Positions 24,904-33,924 of a stretch of DNA of 48,208 nt are shown in pieces. The position numbers were made by a program, and so were the translations under genes. The notes under the pieces are model-generated. The model was not told where the DNA came from, searched no databases, and worked only from the letters and a program-made list of their open reading frames with translations. Numbering within the stretch: the stretch's first letter is position 1; each line of letters begins with the position of its first letter. The stretch is taken from NCBI GenBank assembly GCA_963627615.1, contig CAVGBV010000004.1, positions 1-48,208 on the forward strand, given 5' to 3'. This stretch comes from Faecimorpha sp963627615 (lineage in GTDB: Bacteria > Bacillota > Clostridia > Lachnospirales > Bianqueaceae).

Positions 24904-25031
24904 TTTCTTCAAGCACCTCCTATAAATTTTCATCCTTCTCCGTTGCGAGAAGTTTACAATTCGCCTTCTCGTTTTTCAACCGAAGGCTCACACTGTTTTC
25001 AAGGCAGACTCCACCCATACGAAAACAGGCT
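24904..25031 (-). promoter_or_regulatory. Structured 5' leader of the alpha operon
   Basis: Between the promoter and rpsM lie about 130 bases with two hairpins: CTGTTTTC/GAAAACAG (24993-25000 with 25021-25028, 20-base loop) and CGAGAAG/CTTCTCG (24946-24952 with 24965-24971). Such a leader could be the binding site for ribosomal protein S4 or another autogenous regulator. That role is inferred from position only. Together with 25032-25231 this fills the longest protein-free stretch before clpB. Confidence 0.5.
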
Positions 25032-25038
25032 AAGCTTT

Positions 25039-25067
25039 ATTATAATACAACCTTTTTCGAAATGCAA
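25039..25067 (-). promoter_or_regulatory. Sigma-A promoter of the rpsM operon
   Basis: On the minus strand TTGCAT (25062-25067) and TATAAT (25039-25044) are separated by 17 bases. The start point would lie about 130 bases before rpsM. Confidence 0.85.
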
Positions 25068-25153
25068 GGATTTTTTCATCTTTTTATAATTTATTTTATT
25101 CTTCTTTTTGATATGGAGAGTGTACCAGAATTTTATGGTTTTCTCTGGATTCT

Positions 25154-25205
25154 AAAAAAACTCGGGTACACTTTTGAGCGCGAGGCTCTTAGGTGTACCC
25201 GAGTT
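25154..25205 (-). terminator. Terminator of clpB
   Basis: AACTCGGGTACAC (25159-25171) pairs with GTGTACCCGAGTT (25193-25205), with a small inner GAGC/GCTC stem. Seven T follow on the minus strand. Confidence 0.92.
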
Positions 25206-25231
25206 CTCTGGTTTCTAAATGTTTTGCAATA

Positions 25232-27826
25232 TTATTTCAGATACAGACCGTTTTCGTTTGCGTCTACGGTCATAACCGTTCCTTCATGTACATCTCCTTC
25301 GATGATTCTGCGTGCGATCATGTTTTCTACATTGCTCTGGATATAACGGCGTAACGGACGCGCGCCATAGATCGGATCATAGCCGTTCTCCACAATGTAA
25401 TCCCGGGCAGCTTCTGTCAGTTCTACACCCAGCTGCTGCTCCTTCAGACGCTCGGACAGACTGTGAATCATCAGGTCTACAATCTTACTGATCTCCTGCT
25501 TGGTCAACGGCTTATAGAATACAATCTCATCCAAACGGTTCAGAAACTCCGGACGGAAAGAGGATTTGAGCAGATTCTCCACATTATCCCTAGCCTCCTT
25601 GGAAATTTCGCCATTCGGCTCAATTCCATCCAGCAAATATTGAGAGCCCAGATTGGAAGTCAGGATCAGAAGCGTATTCTTAAAGTCCACTGTACGGCCA
25701 TGAGAATCCGTGATACGACCATCATCCAGCACCTGCAGCAATACATTAAAGACATCCGGATGCGCCTTTTCCACCTCATCAAACAGCACTACACTGTACG
25801 GATGGCGGCGTACCGCTTCCGTCAATTGTCCGCCCTCATCGTAGCCGACATATCCCGGAGGCGCTCCGATCAGTCGGGATACCGAATGCTTCTCCATGTA
25901 TTCGCTCATATCGATTCGCACGAGATTCTTTTCATCGTCAAACAAGGTCGCCGCCAATGCTTTGGCAAGTTCTGTCTTACCCACACCTGTCGGGCCCAGG
26001 AACATGAACGAACCAATCGGTCGGTTCGGGTCCTGAATTCCGGCACGGGAACGCAGAATCGTCTCCGTCACTTTTTCTACCGCTTCATCCTGTCCGATGA
26101 CTCTCTCGTGCAGGACATCCGCCAGATGCAGCAGCTTAGCCCTCTCCGTCTCCATCAGTTTGGTTACCGGAATTCCCGTCCAGCGTGCCACGATCTCAGC
26201 GATCTCATCCTCTGTAACAGCGTCACGCATATATTCATGATGCGCACCTTCCGCCTTAGAAGCGGCTTCCGCCTCTTCCAGCTCTTTCTTCAAGGCAGGC
26301 AGCTTACCATAGTTCAGTTCTGCCGCCTTATTCAGATCATAGGACATCTGCGCTTTCTCGATCTCCGCATTGACCTGTTCGATCTCTTCACGCAACCGCT
26401 GCACCTTACCAATAGAATCCTTTTCCTGCTCATAATGAGCCTTCATGACCTTCATCTGGTCCCGCAGCTCATCCAGCTCGTGCGTCAGATCCTCCAGCCT
26501 CTCCTTGGACAGAGTGTCTGTCTCCTTCTTCAGTGCCGTCTGCTCGATCTCAAGACGCATAATCTTGCGGGAGATCTCATCGATCTCGGATGGCATGGAA
26601 TCCATCTCTGTACGAATGGTTGCACAGGCCTCATCAACCAGATCTATCGCCTTATCCGGCAGAAAACGGTCCGTAATATACCGGTTGGACAAAGTCGCGG
26701 CCGCTACCAAAGCGTTATCCATAATCTTGACGCCATGGAAGACCTCATACCTTTCCTTCAGTCCACGCAGAATGGAGATCGTGTCCTCTACCGTCGGCTC
26801 CTCAACCATAACCGGCTGGAAACGCCGTTCCAGCGCCGCGTCCTTTTCAATATACTGACGATATTCATTAAGTGTCGTCGCGCCGATACAATGCAGCTCG
26901 CCACGCGCCAGCATAGGCTTCAGCAGGTTGCCCGCATCCATTGCGCCCTGTGTTTTTCCGGCGCCTACAATCGTATGCAGCTCATCAATGAAAAGAATAA
27001 TCCTTCCTTCCGAACTCTTCACTTCATTCAGAACCGATTTCAGACGCTCCTCAAATTCGCCCTGATACTTGGCACCGGCAATCAGCGCACCCATATCCAA
27101 TGAAAATACGGTTTTATCCTTCAGCCCATCCGGGACATCGCCACGCACGATACGCTGTGCCAGGCCTTCGGCAATTGCCGTCTTACCTACACCTGGTTCA
27201 CCGATCAGTACCGGATTGTTCTTGGTCTTTCGGGACAGGATACGGATGACATTACGAATCTCCGCATCTCGTCCGATTACCGGATCCAGCTTATGCGCTC
27301 TGGCCGCCTCTACCAGATCCTGTCCGTACTTTTTCAACGCTTCATAGGTCTCTTCCGGTGTATCCGTCGTTACTCGGGTATTGCCCCGCACATCCATCAG
27401 CACCTTAAGAAAGGCGTCCTTGGTAATCGCATAATTGCGCAGCACATCCTGTACCGCATAATCCCGGCAATCCAGAAGCGCCAGGAACAGGTGCTCCACG
27501 GAAATATACTCATCATTCATGGATTTCGCCTGTTTGGCACTGTCATTCATCAAACGGTCGGTTGCCTGTGAAATATATACTTTATCTGCCTCCCGGCCCG
27601 GTCCCGATACAGAACCGATCTTGGACATCGCCGCTTCGCATGCCTTCTCCATGCTGGACGTGTCCACTCCCATCCGGCCAAGCAATGCTGCAATCAAACT
27701 GCTGTCCTGCGTCAGCAGCGCATATAGGATATGGATAGGCTCAATCTGGACATGACCGTGATCCGTCGCAGTCTCCTGCGCAGTGCGAATCGCCTCCATG
27801 GATTTCTGTGTAAAATTCTGATTCAT
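25232..27826 (-). CDS. clpB: ATP-dependent chaperone ClpB
   Basis: The protein has 864 residues, normal for ClpB. An N-terminal Clp_N domain (1-145) is followed by the first AAA+ domain with Walker A GEPGVGKTA. The coiled-coil middle domain spans about 400-525. The second AAA+ domain has GPTGVGKTE and IDMSEYMEKHSVSRLIG. No ClpP-docking loop is evident, as expected for a disaggregase working with DnaK. AAGGAGGG precedes the ATG. Its promoter overlaps a long palindrome rather than a CIRCE element. Confidence 0.97.
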   Translation of the reverse strand: MNQNFTQKSMEAIRTAQETATDHGHVQIEPIHILYALLTQDSSLIAALLGRMGVDTSSMEKACEAAMSKIGSVSGPGREADKVYISQATDRLMNDSAKQAKSMNDEYISVEHLFLALLDCRDYAVQDVLRNYAITKDAFLKVLMDVRGNTRVTTDTPEETYEALKKYGQDLVEAARAHKLDPVIGRDAEIRNVIRILSRKTKNNPVLIGEPGVGKTAIAEGLAQRIVRGDVPDGLKDKTVFSLDMGALIAGAKYQGEFEERLKSVLNEVKSSEGRIILFIDELHTIVGAGKTQGAMDAGNLLKPMLARGELHCIGATTLNEYRQYIEKDAALERRFQPVMVEEPTVEDTISILRGLKERYEVFHGVKIMDNALVAAATLSNRYITDRFLPDKAIDLVDEACATIRTEMDSMPSEIDEISRKIMRLEIEQTALKKETDTLSKERLEDLTHELDELRDQMKVMKAHYEQEKDSIGKVQRLREEIEQVNAEIEKAQMSYDLNKAAELNYGKLPALKKELEEAEAASKAEGAHHEYMRDAVTEDEIAEIVARWTGIPVTKLMETERAKLLHLADVLHERVIGQDEAVEKVTETILRSRAGIQDPNRPIGSFMFLGPTGVGKTELAKALAATLFDDEKNLVRIDMSEYMEKHSVSRLIGAPPGYVGYDEGGQLTEAVRRHPYSVVLFDEVEKAHPDVFNVLLQVLDDGRITDSHGRTVDFKNTLLILTSNLGSQYLLDGIEPNGEISKEARDNVENLLKSSFRPEFLNRLDEIVFYKPLTKQEISKIVDLMIHSLSERLKEQQLGVELTEAARDYIVENGYDPIYGARPLRRYIQSNVENMIARRIIEGDVHEGTVMTVDANENGLYLK

Positions 27827-27884
27827 AATAAGCCCTCCTTATATATTATATTCAAATCAGCGCATCCTTTCAGATGCTAGAAAT

Positions 27885-27913
27885 ATTATATCACTCCAAT
27901 TATAATTTGTCAA
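27885..27913 (-). promoter_or_regulatory. Consensus sigma-A promoter of clpB
   Basis: On the minus strand TTGACA (27908-27913) and TATAAT (27885-27890) are separated by exactly 17 bases. Both hexamers match the consensus perfectly. The -35 lies in one arm of a 50-bp palindrome. Confidence 0.9.
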
Positions 27914-27947
27914 TAGTATTATATAATATTTTTGACAAATTATAATT
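27898..27947. repeat. 50-bp palindrome overlapping the clpB promoter, candidate operator
   Basis: AATTATAATTTGTCAA (27898-27913) is perfectly mirrored by TTGACAAATTATAATT (27932-27947). The 18-base centre is itself mostly self-complementary (ATTATATAAT). It covers the clpB -35. It matches neither CIRCE nor the direct-repeat CtsR box, so an unidentified heat-shock regulator is possible. Confidence 0.6.
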
Positions 27948-27956
27948 AGATACGAA

Positions 27957-27979
27957 TACCCTGCTACAAAAGCAGGGTA
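27957..27979 (-). terminator. Hairpin after the small unknown gene
   Basis: TACCCTGCT pairs with AGCAGGGTA across a five-base loop, six bases after the stop of the 27985-28368 gene. The T run on the minus strand is short, so it may be a weak terminator. Confidence 0.6.
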
Positions 27980-27984
27980 CAAGG

Positions 27985-28368
27985 TTATTCTTCATTTTTA
28001 GTTGGAAACAAATCCGGCCGTGTCGTGCTGTTTTTGGTCAGCATTGTATAAATCAGTTTCAGTTGGCCCTCAACCGTCTCCTCCGCCGATGGCACAATGG
28101 ATGGGATTTCATCATATCCGTGTTCCAGCAGAGACTCCCCTAAGTCATGCAGCTCCTGCGGGAGGGATTCATCGCGGAGCATACAATGCAGCAGATAGCC
28201 AACTTCATAATACCGCAGATCATTTGACGTTCTCCAGATCTCATAGCTCTGTTCGTTAGCCAGGCCATACAATGGCGCAAAGAGATTCAATAAATGCTCA
28301 TCTTCTGCAATCTCTTCCGAGTAAGTACTCAAATATTGCTGAAAGCACTGCCGAAAAAAATCGATCAT
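27985..28368 (-). CDS. Unknown protein, 127 residues
   Basis: This gene was not recognised. The protein is acidic and Leu/Glu-rich, with no signal peptide, membrane helix or Cys/His metal motif, and looks all-helical and cytoplasmic (for example EVGYLLHCMLRDESLPQEL). AAGGAGG stands before the ATG, which supports a real gene. It is followed by a hairpin and stands alone between clpB and the divergent tRNA genes. A TATAAT about 60 bases upstream could be its -10, but no good -35 is seen. Confidence 0.65.
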   Translation of the reverse strand: MIDFFRQCFQQYLSTYSEEIAEDEHLLNLFAPLYGLANEQSYEIWRTSNDLRYYEVGYLLHCMLRDESLPQELHDLGESLLEHGYDEIPSIVPSAEETVEGQLKLIYTMLTKNSTTRPDLFPTKNEE

Positions 28369-28511
28369 ACGCAGTCCTCCTTATTGGATCCATCCCTCAT
28401 GGATCATTATGCATAATATCTCATCCCCATATTATACTATACAGTGAACGCAAGCAAAAATCAAGAAAAAATTGCAATTAGAAATTCTTTTTTCTTTTTT
28501 TGAAAAAAAGC

Positions 28512-28540
28512 TTGACATTTCCTAAGTCTAATGATAGAAT
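28512..28540 (+). promoter_or_regulatory. Promoter of the tRNA-Glu/tRNA-Cys unit
   Basis: TTGACA (28512-28517), 17 bases, then TAGAAT (28535-28540). It lies about 28 bases before the first tRNA. Confidence 0.88.
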
Positions 28541-28567
28541 ATATATCGTCTCTGATCTGAGACATAC

Positions 28568-28639
28568 GGCCCGTTGGTCAAGCGGTTAAGACATCGCCCT
28601 TTCACGGCGGTAACGGGAGTTCGATTCTCCCACGGGTCA
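28568..28639 (+). tRNA. tRNA-Glu (anticodon TTC)
   Basis: A full cloverleaf can be drawn: acceptor GGCCCGT with ACGGGTC, a D arm, an anticodon loop CTTTCAC giving TTC, and a T arm containing GTTCGATTC. The discriminator is A and no CCA is encoded. Confidence 0.95.
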
Positions 28640-28642
28640 TCC

Positions 28643-28713
28643 GGCGTCATAGCCAAGTGGTAAGGCAGAGGTCTGCAACACCTTAACCCCCAGTTCAAAT
28701 CTGGGTGACGCCT
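28643..28713 (+). tRNA. tRNA-Cys (anticodon GCA)
   Basis: Acceptor GGCGTCA pairs with TGACGCC, the anticodon loop CTGCAAC gives GCA, and the T arm contains AGTTCAAAT. The discriminator is T (U73), the identity element of cysteine tRNAs. It lies three bases after tRNA-Glu and CCA is not encoded. Confidence 0.95.
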
Positions 28714-28715
28714 TG

Positions 28716-28743
28716 AGCGAACACATTTTGTGTTCGCTTTTTT
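28716..28743 (+). terminator. Terminator of the tRNA unit
   Basis: AGCGAACACA pairs with TGTGTTCGCT across three bases and is followed by six T, three bases after tRNA-Cys. Confidence 0.92.
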
Positions 28744-28795
28744 ATTTTAAATTCTAAAAAGAGGGGATGGTTCATGCCCATCCCTCCTTTCATAC

Positions 28796-28832
28796 AAAAA
28801 CAGCCACAGCAAACTAAGATGCTGTGGCTGTT
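28796..28832 (-). terminator. Terminator of groES-groEL
   Basis: AACAGCCACAGCA (28799-28811) pairs with TGCTGTGGCTGTT (28820-28832), followed by a T run on the minus strand, 17 bases after the groEL stop. Confidence 0.92.
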
Positions 28833-28849
28833 AATAATTCAACTAATTA

Positions 28850-30478
28850 TTACATCATTCCGCCCATGCCGGCGCCTGCTCCCGCGGGCATAGCCGGTTC
28901 CGGAGCCGGATGATCCGCTACTACGGCCTCGGTCGTCAGCAGTGTAGAAGCAACCGATGTCGCATTCTGCAGTGCGCTTCTCGTAACCTTGACAGGATCG
29001 ATGATGCCTTCCGCTACCATATCTACATACTCTTCGGTCAGAGCATTGAAGCCGGTGCCTTCCTTGGACTCCTTCAGCTTGTTGACAACAACAGAGCCTT
29101 CCAGACCCGCATTGGTTACGATCTGACGCAGAGGAGCTTCCAGTGCCTTAACGATGATATTAGCGCCGGTCTTCTCGTCGCCGGTCAGAGAATCCGCTAC
29201 TTCCTGCGTCGCCTTGATTGCGTGGATGTATGCGCTGCCGCCGCCGCAGACAATACCTTCTTCTACTGCCGCGCGAGTTGCTGCCAGAGCATCCTCCATA
29301 CGCAGCTTTTTCTCCTTCATCTCTGCTTCAGAAGCAGCGCCGACCTTGATTACCGCTACGCCGCCGGCCAGCTTAGCCAGACGCTCCTGCAGCTTCTCCT
29401 TATCGAACTCAGAAGTCGTCTCACCAATCTGCGTTCTGATCTGAGCAACACGAGCCTTGATCGCGTTCGGATCACCCATACCGTCTACGATGATGGTGTT
29501 CTCCTTCTGAACCTTAACAGTCTTGGCACGGCCAAGCATATCCATGGTCGCTTCCTTCAGCTCCAGGCCGACTTCCTGAGAAATTACAGTACCGCCGGTC
29601 AGAACCGCGATATCCTCCAGCATTGCCTTTCTGCGGTCGCCAAACCCAGGCGCCTTAACCGCCACACAGTTAAAGGTGCCACGCAGCTTGTTGACAACCA
29701 GTGTCGCCAATGCCTCTCCTTCTACATCCTCTGCAATAATCAGCAGACGGCCGCCCTGCTGTACAATCTGCTCCAGAACCGGCAGGATCTCCTGAATATT
29801 GCTGATCTTCTTATCGGTAATCAGGATATACGGATTGTCCAGAACCGCTTCCATCTTATCCATATCGGTTGCCATGTAAGCGGACAGATAACCACGGTCA
29901 AACTGCATACCTTCTACCAGGTCCAGCTCGGTATTCATGGTCTTGGACTCTTCTACCGTAATAACGCCGTCCTTGGACACACGCTCCATCGCGTCGGCAA
30001 CCATTGCTCCGACTTCCTTATCGCCGGCAGAGATCGCCGCTACCTGAGCAATGTGATTCTTACCGTTTACCGGGGTGCTGATCGCCTTGATCGACTCTAC
30101 GGCAGCCTCAGTCGCCTTCTGCATACCTCTTCTCAGAATAATGGAGTTAGCTCCGGCAGCGATATTCTTCATACCTTCCTGAATCATAGCCTGCGCCAGA
30201 ACGGTTGCTGTCGTAGTACCGTCACCAGCCGCATCATTGGTCTTGGTCGCAACTTCCTTTACAAGCTGCGCACCCATATTCTCAAACGGGTCCTCCAACT
30301 CGATCTCCTTAGCGATGGTCACGCCATCGTTGGTGATCAGCGGAGTACCATACTTCTTATCCAGAACAACATTACGTCCCTTGGGGCCCAGCGTAATCTT
30401 GACGGTATCCGCCAGAAGATCTACGCCTCTCTCCAATGCGTTTCTTGCTTCGGTTCCATGCTTAATATCCTTAGACAT
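28850..30478 (-). CDS. groEL: Chaperonin GroEL
   Basis: The protein has 542 residues. Conserved parts are KITLGPKGRNVVLDKKYG, AGDGTTTATVLAQ (ATP site) and the C-terminal Gly/Met-rich tail ending in GGMM. It folds proteins inside a double ring with the GroES cap. It follows groES by 15 bases. Confidence 0.98.
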   Translation of the reverse strand: MSKDIKHGTEARNALERGVDLLADTVKITLGPKGRNVVLDKKYGTPLITNDGVTIAKEIELEDPFENMGAQLVKEVATKTNDAAGDGTTTATVLAQAMIQEGMKNIAAGANSIILRRGMQKATEAAVESIKAISTPVNGKNHIAQVAAISAGDKEVGAMVADAMERVSKDGVITVEESKTMNTELDLVEGMQFDRGYLSAYMATDMDKMEAVLDNPYILITDKKISNIQEILPVLEQIVQQGGRLLIIAEDVEGEALATLVVNKLRGTFNCVAVKAPGFGDRRKAMLEDIAVLTGGTVISQEVGLELKEATMDMLGRAKTVKVQKENTIIVDGMGDPNAIKARVAQIRTQIGETTSEFDKEKLQERLAKLAGGVAVIKVGAASEAEMKEKKLRMEDALAATRAAVEEGIVCGGGSAYIHAIKATQEVADSLTGDEKTGANIIVKALEAPLRQIVTNAGLEGSVVVNKLKESKEGTGFNALTEEYVDMVAEGIIDPVKVTRSALQNATSVASTLLTTEAVVADHPAPEPAMPAGAGAGMGGMM

Positions 30479-30493
30479 AATTCATCATCCTCC

Positions 30494-30781
30494 TTAATCT
30501 TCTACAATAGCCAGAATATCATTCTGCTTTACAATAATATACTCTTCGCCGTCCAGCTTTACAGTCGTGCCAGCATACTTGGAGTAAATTACCTTATCTC
30601 CGGCCTTGACTTCCATCTTGACTTCCTTGCCGTCAACGATTCCGCCGGGGCCTACCGCGATAACTTCCGCTTCCTGCGGCTTCTCCTGAGACTGAGTCGT
30701 CAGGATGATTCCGCCCTTTGTAGTTTCCATAGCCTCTAACTGCTTTACGACGATCTTATCGCCCAAAGGTACTAACTTCAT
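30494..30781 (-). CDS. groES: Co-chaperonin GroES
   Basis: The protein has 95 residues from the ATG at 30781 (MKLVPLGDKIVVKQLE), preceded by GAGGAGG. The mobile loop TTKGGIILTTQSQEK and the C-terminal VKQNDILAIVED are typical. Expression should be heat-inducible through the CIRCE element upstream. Confidence 0.97.
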   Translation of the reverse strand: MKLVPLGDKIVVKQLEAMETTKGGIILTTQSQEKPQEAEVIAVGPGGIVDGKEVKMEVKAGDKVIYSKYAGTTVKLDGEEYIIVKQNDILAIVED

Positions 30782-30845
30782 AATCATTAACCTCCTCAAA
30801 TGCTCCGCCATTTTGCCGGTTCTTCGCATAAATTCGTTTTCTCTG

Positions 30846-30872
30846 TTAGCACTCCACTCTCTTGAGTGCTAA
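30846..30872. promoter_or_regulatory. CIRCE element (HrcA operator) of groES-groEL
   Basis: TTAGCACTC (30846-30854), nine bases, GAGTGCTAA (30864-30872) is a perfect CIRCE inverted repeat. HrcA repressor binds it; hrcA is not in this window. A poor -35/-10 pair (TTGCCT and TAAACT, 17 bases apart on the minus strand) lies just upstream. Confidence 0.95.
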
Positions 30873-30965
30873 CAGTGTATAGTTTACTCATTTCGCCCTA
30901 TATAGGCAACTTCCGTTTTCTTTAATTATCCATCATTTTCTTTGCATATCTCTTGTTTTCTCTTA

Positions 30966-32190
30966 TTATCTCTTGTTTTCTTTATTTTTCAGTATTTTTT
31001 CGTGATACTCCCGACCCCGGCCCTGCCACATTGCTCCCGGCAAAGCAAGGGTATAATAATCCGTATATCGTGTTTCCTCCCGGAACAGCTCCTGTGCCTG
31101 TCTGGTAAGATCCGCCAGCTCTCCCGCCGGCTGTGTCAGAATCGGCAACTCCGCTTTTTCCCGGATCCGCTTCAACAACGCTTCTCCCTGCGGACCGATC
31201 CCCAATATTCGTAAATACGACGGCCCGTTTTCCCAGCCGACTCTACGACGTGTCTCCTCGGTAATCCCTAAGCAAAAATTCATAAGCCCCCGCCGAATCC
31301 TCGCCGCCGGATAACGCTTACAGGACACCTCCTGCACCAGCTCCTCCATAGAACAATACCGTTTCGCGCATCGCGCTATCCGGTTCTCCAGGCCTTCGCC
31401 GNNNNNNNNNNGTCTCCGCCAGCACACGTTCTCCCTTTTCCGCCAGTTTCCAATAGAATTGTCGGGTAAAAACAGCCGGATCCGGCATCCTTTCCTGCTG
31501 CCACAGCTGTCCCGAAGACTGCGGCATCGCTTCCTCACAGGAAAGGCCGGCACGCAGCCTCCTGCGAATGGCCGATGCCGAAATATATTCTCCCTGGGCA
31601 TCCTCCGCTCCATGTGCGCTCCCAATCCTTTGCACCGGGTATACTTCTGTTTTTTCCGCTCCGTACTTTTGCAGCGCCATTAGGTACTCCACTCCCAGGA
31701 TAACTCCCGGCTGCACCAGCGCCTCCGCCGCCTGATTCCCCAAAAGCTGCTGTACCGCTTCTCCTCTTGACACCGCAAAGCCCTTGCCCTGCGCTAACCC
31801 CGCGTGGAGAAGCCGCTTATACTCCTTGGTCTCTTTCGCTAAAAAATCCGCCAAAAGCCTTAATAACGGAAAATCTGCCGTTTCACAGCCAAAAGAGAGG
31901 ATATCGATCCCGGAAGCGAGAGCTAAACGCACCCCTGCCTGCGCAAAACTCTGTGCGCCGCTCATAGCAAACAGTGTCGGGATCTCCACCACAAGGTCCG
32001 CTCCGCAGGCAAGCGCCATCCGGGTACGCAGCCATTTATCCGCCACCGCCGCTTCTCCCCGCTGTACATAGTTGCCGCTCATAACGCACACCAGCGCATC
32101 CGCTCCGCTTTGCTTCCTGGCTTCGTTCATCTGATATACATGCCCATTATGCAATGGATTATACTCGCTTATGATCCCCAGAACCCGCAC
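30966..32190 (-). CDS. tmcAL: tRNA(Met) cytidine acetate ligase TmcAL, interrupted by an assembly gap
   Basis: The start is the GTG at 32190, seven bases after GGAGGGG. The N-terminal half has GIISEYNPLHNGHVYQ, the nucleotidyltransferase HxGH motif, and VCVMSGNYVQRGE. The second half (GEGLENRIARCAKRYC and RRGLMNFCLGI) continues in another frame beyond the 10-N join at 31402-31411. The true missing length must be a multiple of three for the frame to hold, so the N count is arbitrary and this is not a real frameshift. The enzyme makes N4-acetylcytidine at the wobble base of elongator tRNA-Met using acetate and ATP. Confidence 0.88.
31402..31411. other. Assembly gap (10 N) inside tmcAL
   Basis: Flanking sequences do not overlap. 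The reading frame needs a missing length divisible by three. Confidence 0.97.
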
Positions 32191-32205
32191 TCTATTTCCC
32201 CTCCT

Positions 32206-32238
32206 AAAAAAACCGTCCGGAATGAATCCGGACGGTTT
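32206..32238 (-). terminator. Terminator after the PPIase gene, abutting the tmcAL ribosome-binding site
   Basis: AAACCGTCCGGA (32210-32221) pairs with TCCGGACGGTTT (32227-32238). Seven T follow on the minus strand, and the tmcAL GGAGGGG begins two bases later. There is no room for a promoter between them. Confidence 0.92.
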
Positions 32239-32253
32239 CATCGTCTCTCCTTA

Positions 32254-33811
32254 TCAGAACGGCTTGGACTTCAGAGAAATTCCAAAGTCATGACGTACTA
32301 CTTCATACNNNNNNNNNNACTTCATACTGATCCTGCAGCGCCTGATAGGTTTCGTTGTAATCCGCATTGCGTTTTGCTGCCTCTACCTGGATCTCCCAGT
32401 ACGCCTGATTCTCACCTACCATATACAGAACATGATATCCCGCAGTGGATTCCACTACTGCCGTATCACCCGGCTTGCGGCTGGAATCAAAGATCCACTC
32501 TCCAAGCGCGTCGTCTGTCTTGGTCACCTGCTGGGCCAATCCGCCGTCCGACTCCAGATCCGACTCCTGGTTGGCCAATTCCGCAAAGCTCTCCTCTGTC
32601 GCGGCTCCGCTCTTCCACTGTGCCAGCAGGTCCTCGGCACGCTTCTTGGCCGTTGCCATCTCTTCCTCATCGGAAGTGTCCTCAACCTTCACATAGATCT
32701 GACGGACATCCATCGTATGGTAATCATAGCGATAGGCAGGCGTCACCATGTAAACCGCAAAATAACCCGTACCGGAACCATTCTCAACGACCGCAACATC
32801 TCCGGCTGCTCTGCCATCGGCAAAGGCCCACTCACCCAGATTCGCATCCAGGCTCTTCAGTGTGCTGGCGCTTACCGCCGTACGCTTACTGTTATCCGTG
32901 ATCTCCGCCGTCGGATCATAATCCTCAGACTTCTTGGCATTCTCGGTCTTAACTTCGATTACACGATCGGAATATTTCTCTTCGCTGGTAATTCCATCAA
33001 TGAACTCTTCCGCTTCCGCCTTGGCCTGCTCCACCGTCTTGCCCTCGGTAGAATCGGTCGCTTCCACTCTGTTAAAGGACATATAACGGATATCCACATA
33101 CGTATACGTATCCTTTACCGTGTTCTGGTAATAGTCTTCCAGTTCATCCGTTGTATATTCCGGGCGCGCCTTCAGATCATCCTCATACTCTGTCGCCAGC
33201 TGATAATCCATCTGAATCGAACGCATCAGGCTCTCATTCATCCCGACACCATAGATCGACGTCAGATACCGATCCAGCGAAACCTTCTGCTGCGTCGCGC
33301 GGGTCGCAAGGCTGGTCATCGTACTCTCCACTTCGGCCTTGCCGCTCTCAGACAGCGTAAATCCCTCAGCCTGCGCTGCCTGCACCAACGTCTTGATATT
33401 CTGCGCCGCGGAAACCGCAGACTCTACAAAAAAATCTTCCCATGTCTGCGTATCGGAATACTTCTGCTTATTCAGGGACTTGCCCGTATCAAACGGAACA
33501 TAGGAACCGTCTGTGTACTGATAATACATATTATAAGTACTCAGAGCCTGCTGTACATAATAGTAGCTGAATTCCGCGGAACTTACCTTCTGGTCGCCGA
33601 CTTCCAAAGCCGTTACCATCCGTCTGGTAAAACCAGCATTGGCAACGACAATAACCGCTACCAGTAAAACGGCCAGGATCGAGCCTCCCGCGATCCCCAA
33701 CGCTCTCTTGGTTCCGGGCTTAATCTTGGAATTCTGCATCTTCTGCAGCTTTTTCTTTCTCTTTGCCGCCTCTTTACGGCGTTTTTCAAACTTATCCTGT
33801 TCTTCGCTCAT
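32254..33811 (-). CDS. Membrane-anchored parvulin-type peptidyl-prolyl isomerase (PrsA/SurA-like)
   Basis: A charged cytoplasmic N-terminus (about 35 residues) is followed by one hydrophobic segment near 38-58, an uncleaved anchor. The outside part contains a SurA_N/PrsA-like chaperone region and a parvulin-like domain from about residue 350 (MDVRQIYVKV, EESFAELANQESDL, GDTAVVESTAGYHVLYMV). The last residues lie beyond the join at 32309-32318. Its flanks overlap by nine bases, and merging them restores ...QYEVVRHDFGISLKSKPF and a TGA at 32254. Such proteins help fold secreted proteins. Confidence 0.85.
32309..32318. other. Assembly gap (10 N) with 9-base overlapping ends
   Basis: ACTTCATAC occurs at the end of the left contig and the start of the right one. 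Merging the copies restores the PPIase C-terminus, so no sequence is missing. Confidence 0.95.
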
Positions 33812-33863
33812 ACTCTTTCATCCTCTCCAACCTATTGCCGCAAGTATGCGGCCGATCCCTATG

Positions 33864-33892
33864 AGAATATCATATTTTATAGGAAAAATCAA
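33864..33892 (-). promoter_or_regulatory. Promoter of the PPIase gene
   Basis: On the minus strand TTGATT (33887-33892) and TATTCT (33864-33869) are separated by 17 bases, about 50 bases before the start codon. Hexamers are moderate. Confidence 0.6.
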
Positions 33893-33924
33893 GTATTTTT
33901 GCACTTTGTTCATCAATGATATAC

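Noticed and set aside
25463..27103. 546-codon plus-strand frame opposite clpB
   Set aside because: Antisense shadow of clpB.
28910..30739. 609-codon plus-strand frame opposite groEL/groES
   Set aside because: Antisense shadow crossing two real genes.
30947..30981. 15-base direct repeat at the end of tmcAL (30947-30961 and 30967-30981)
   Set aside because: AT-rich Lys/Asn codon repeat at the C-terminus; most likely local slippage, with no sign of function.
31402..31411. Apparent frameshift in tmcAL suggesting a pseudogene
   Set aside because: The frame change occurs only at the N gap of arbitrary length; both halves are well conserved.
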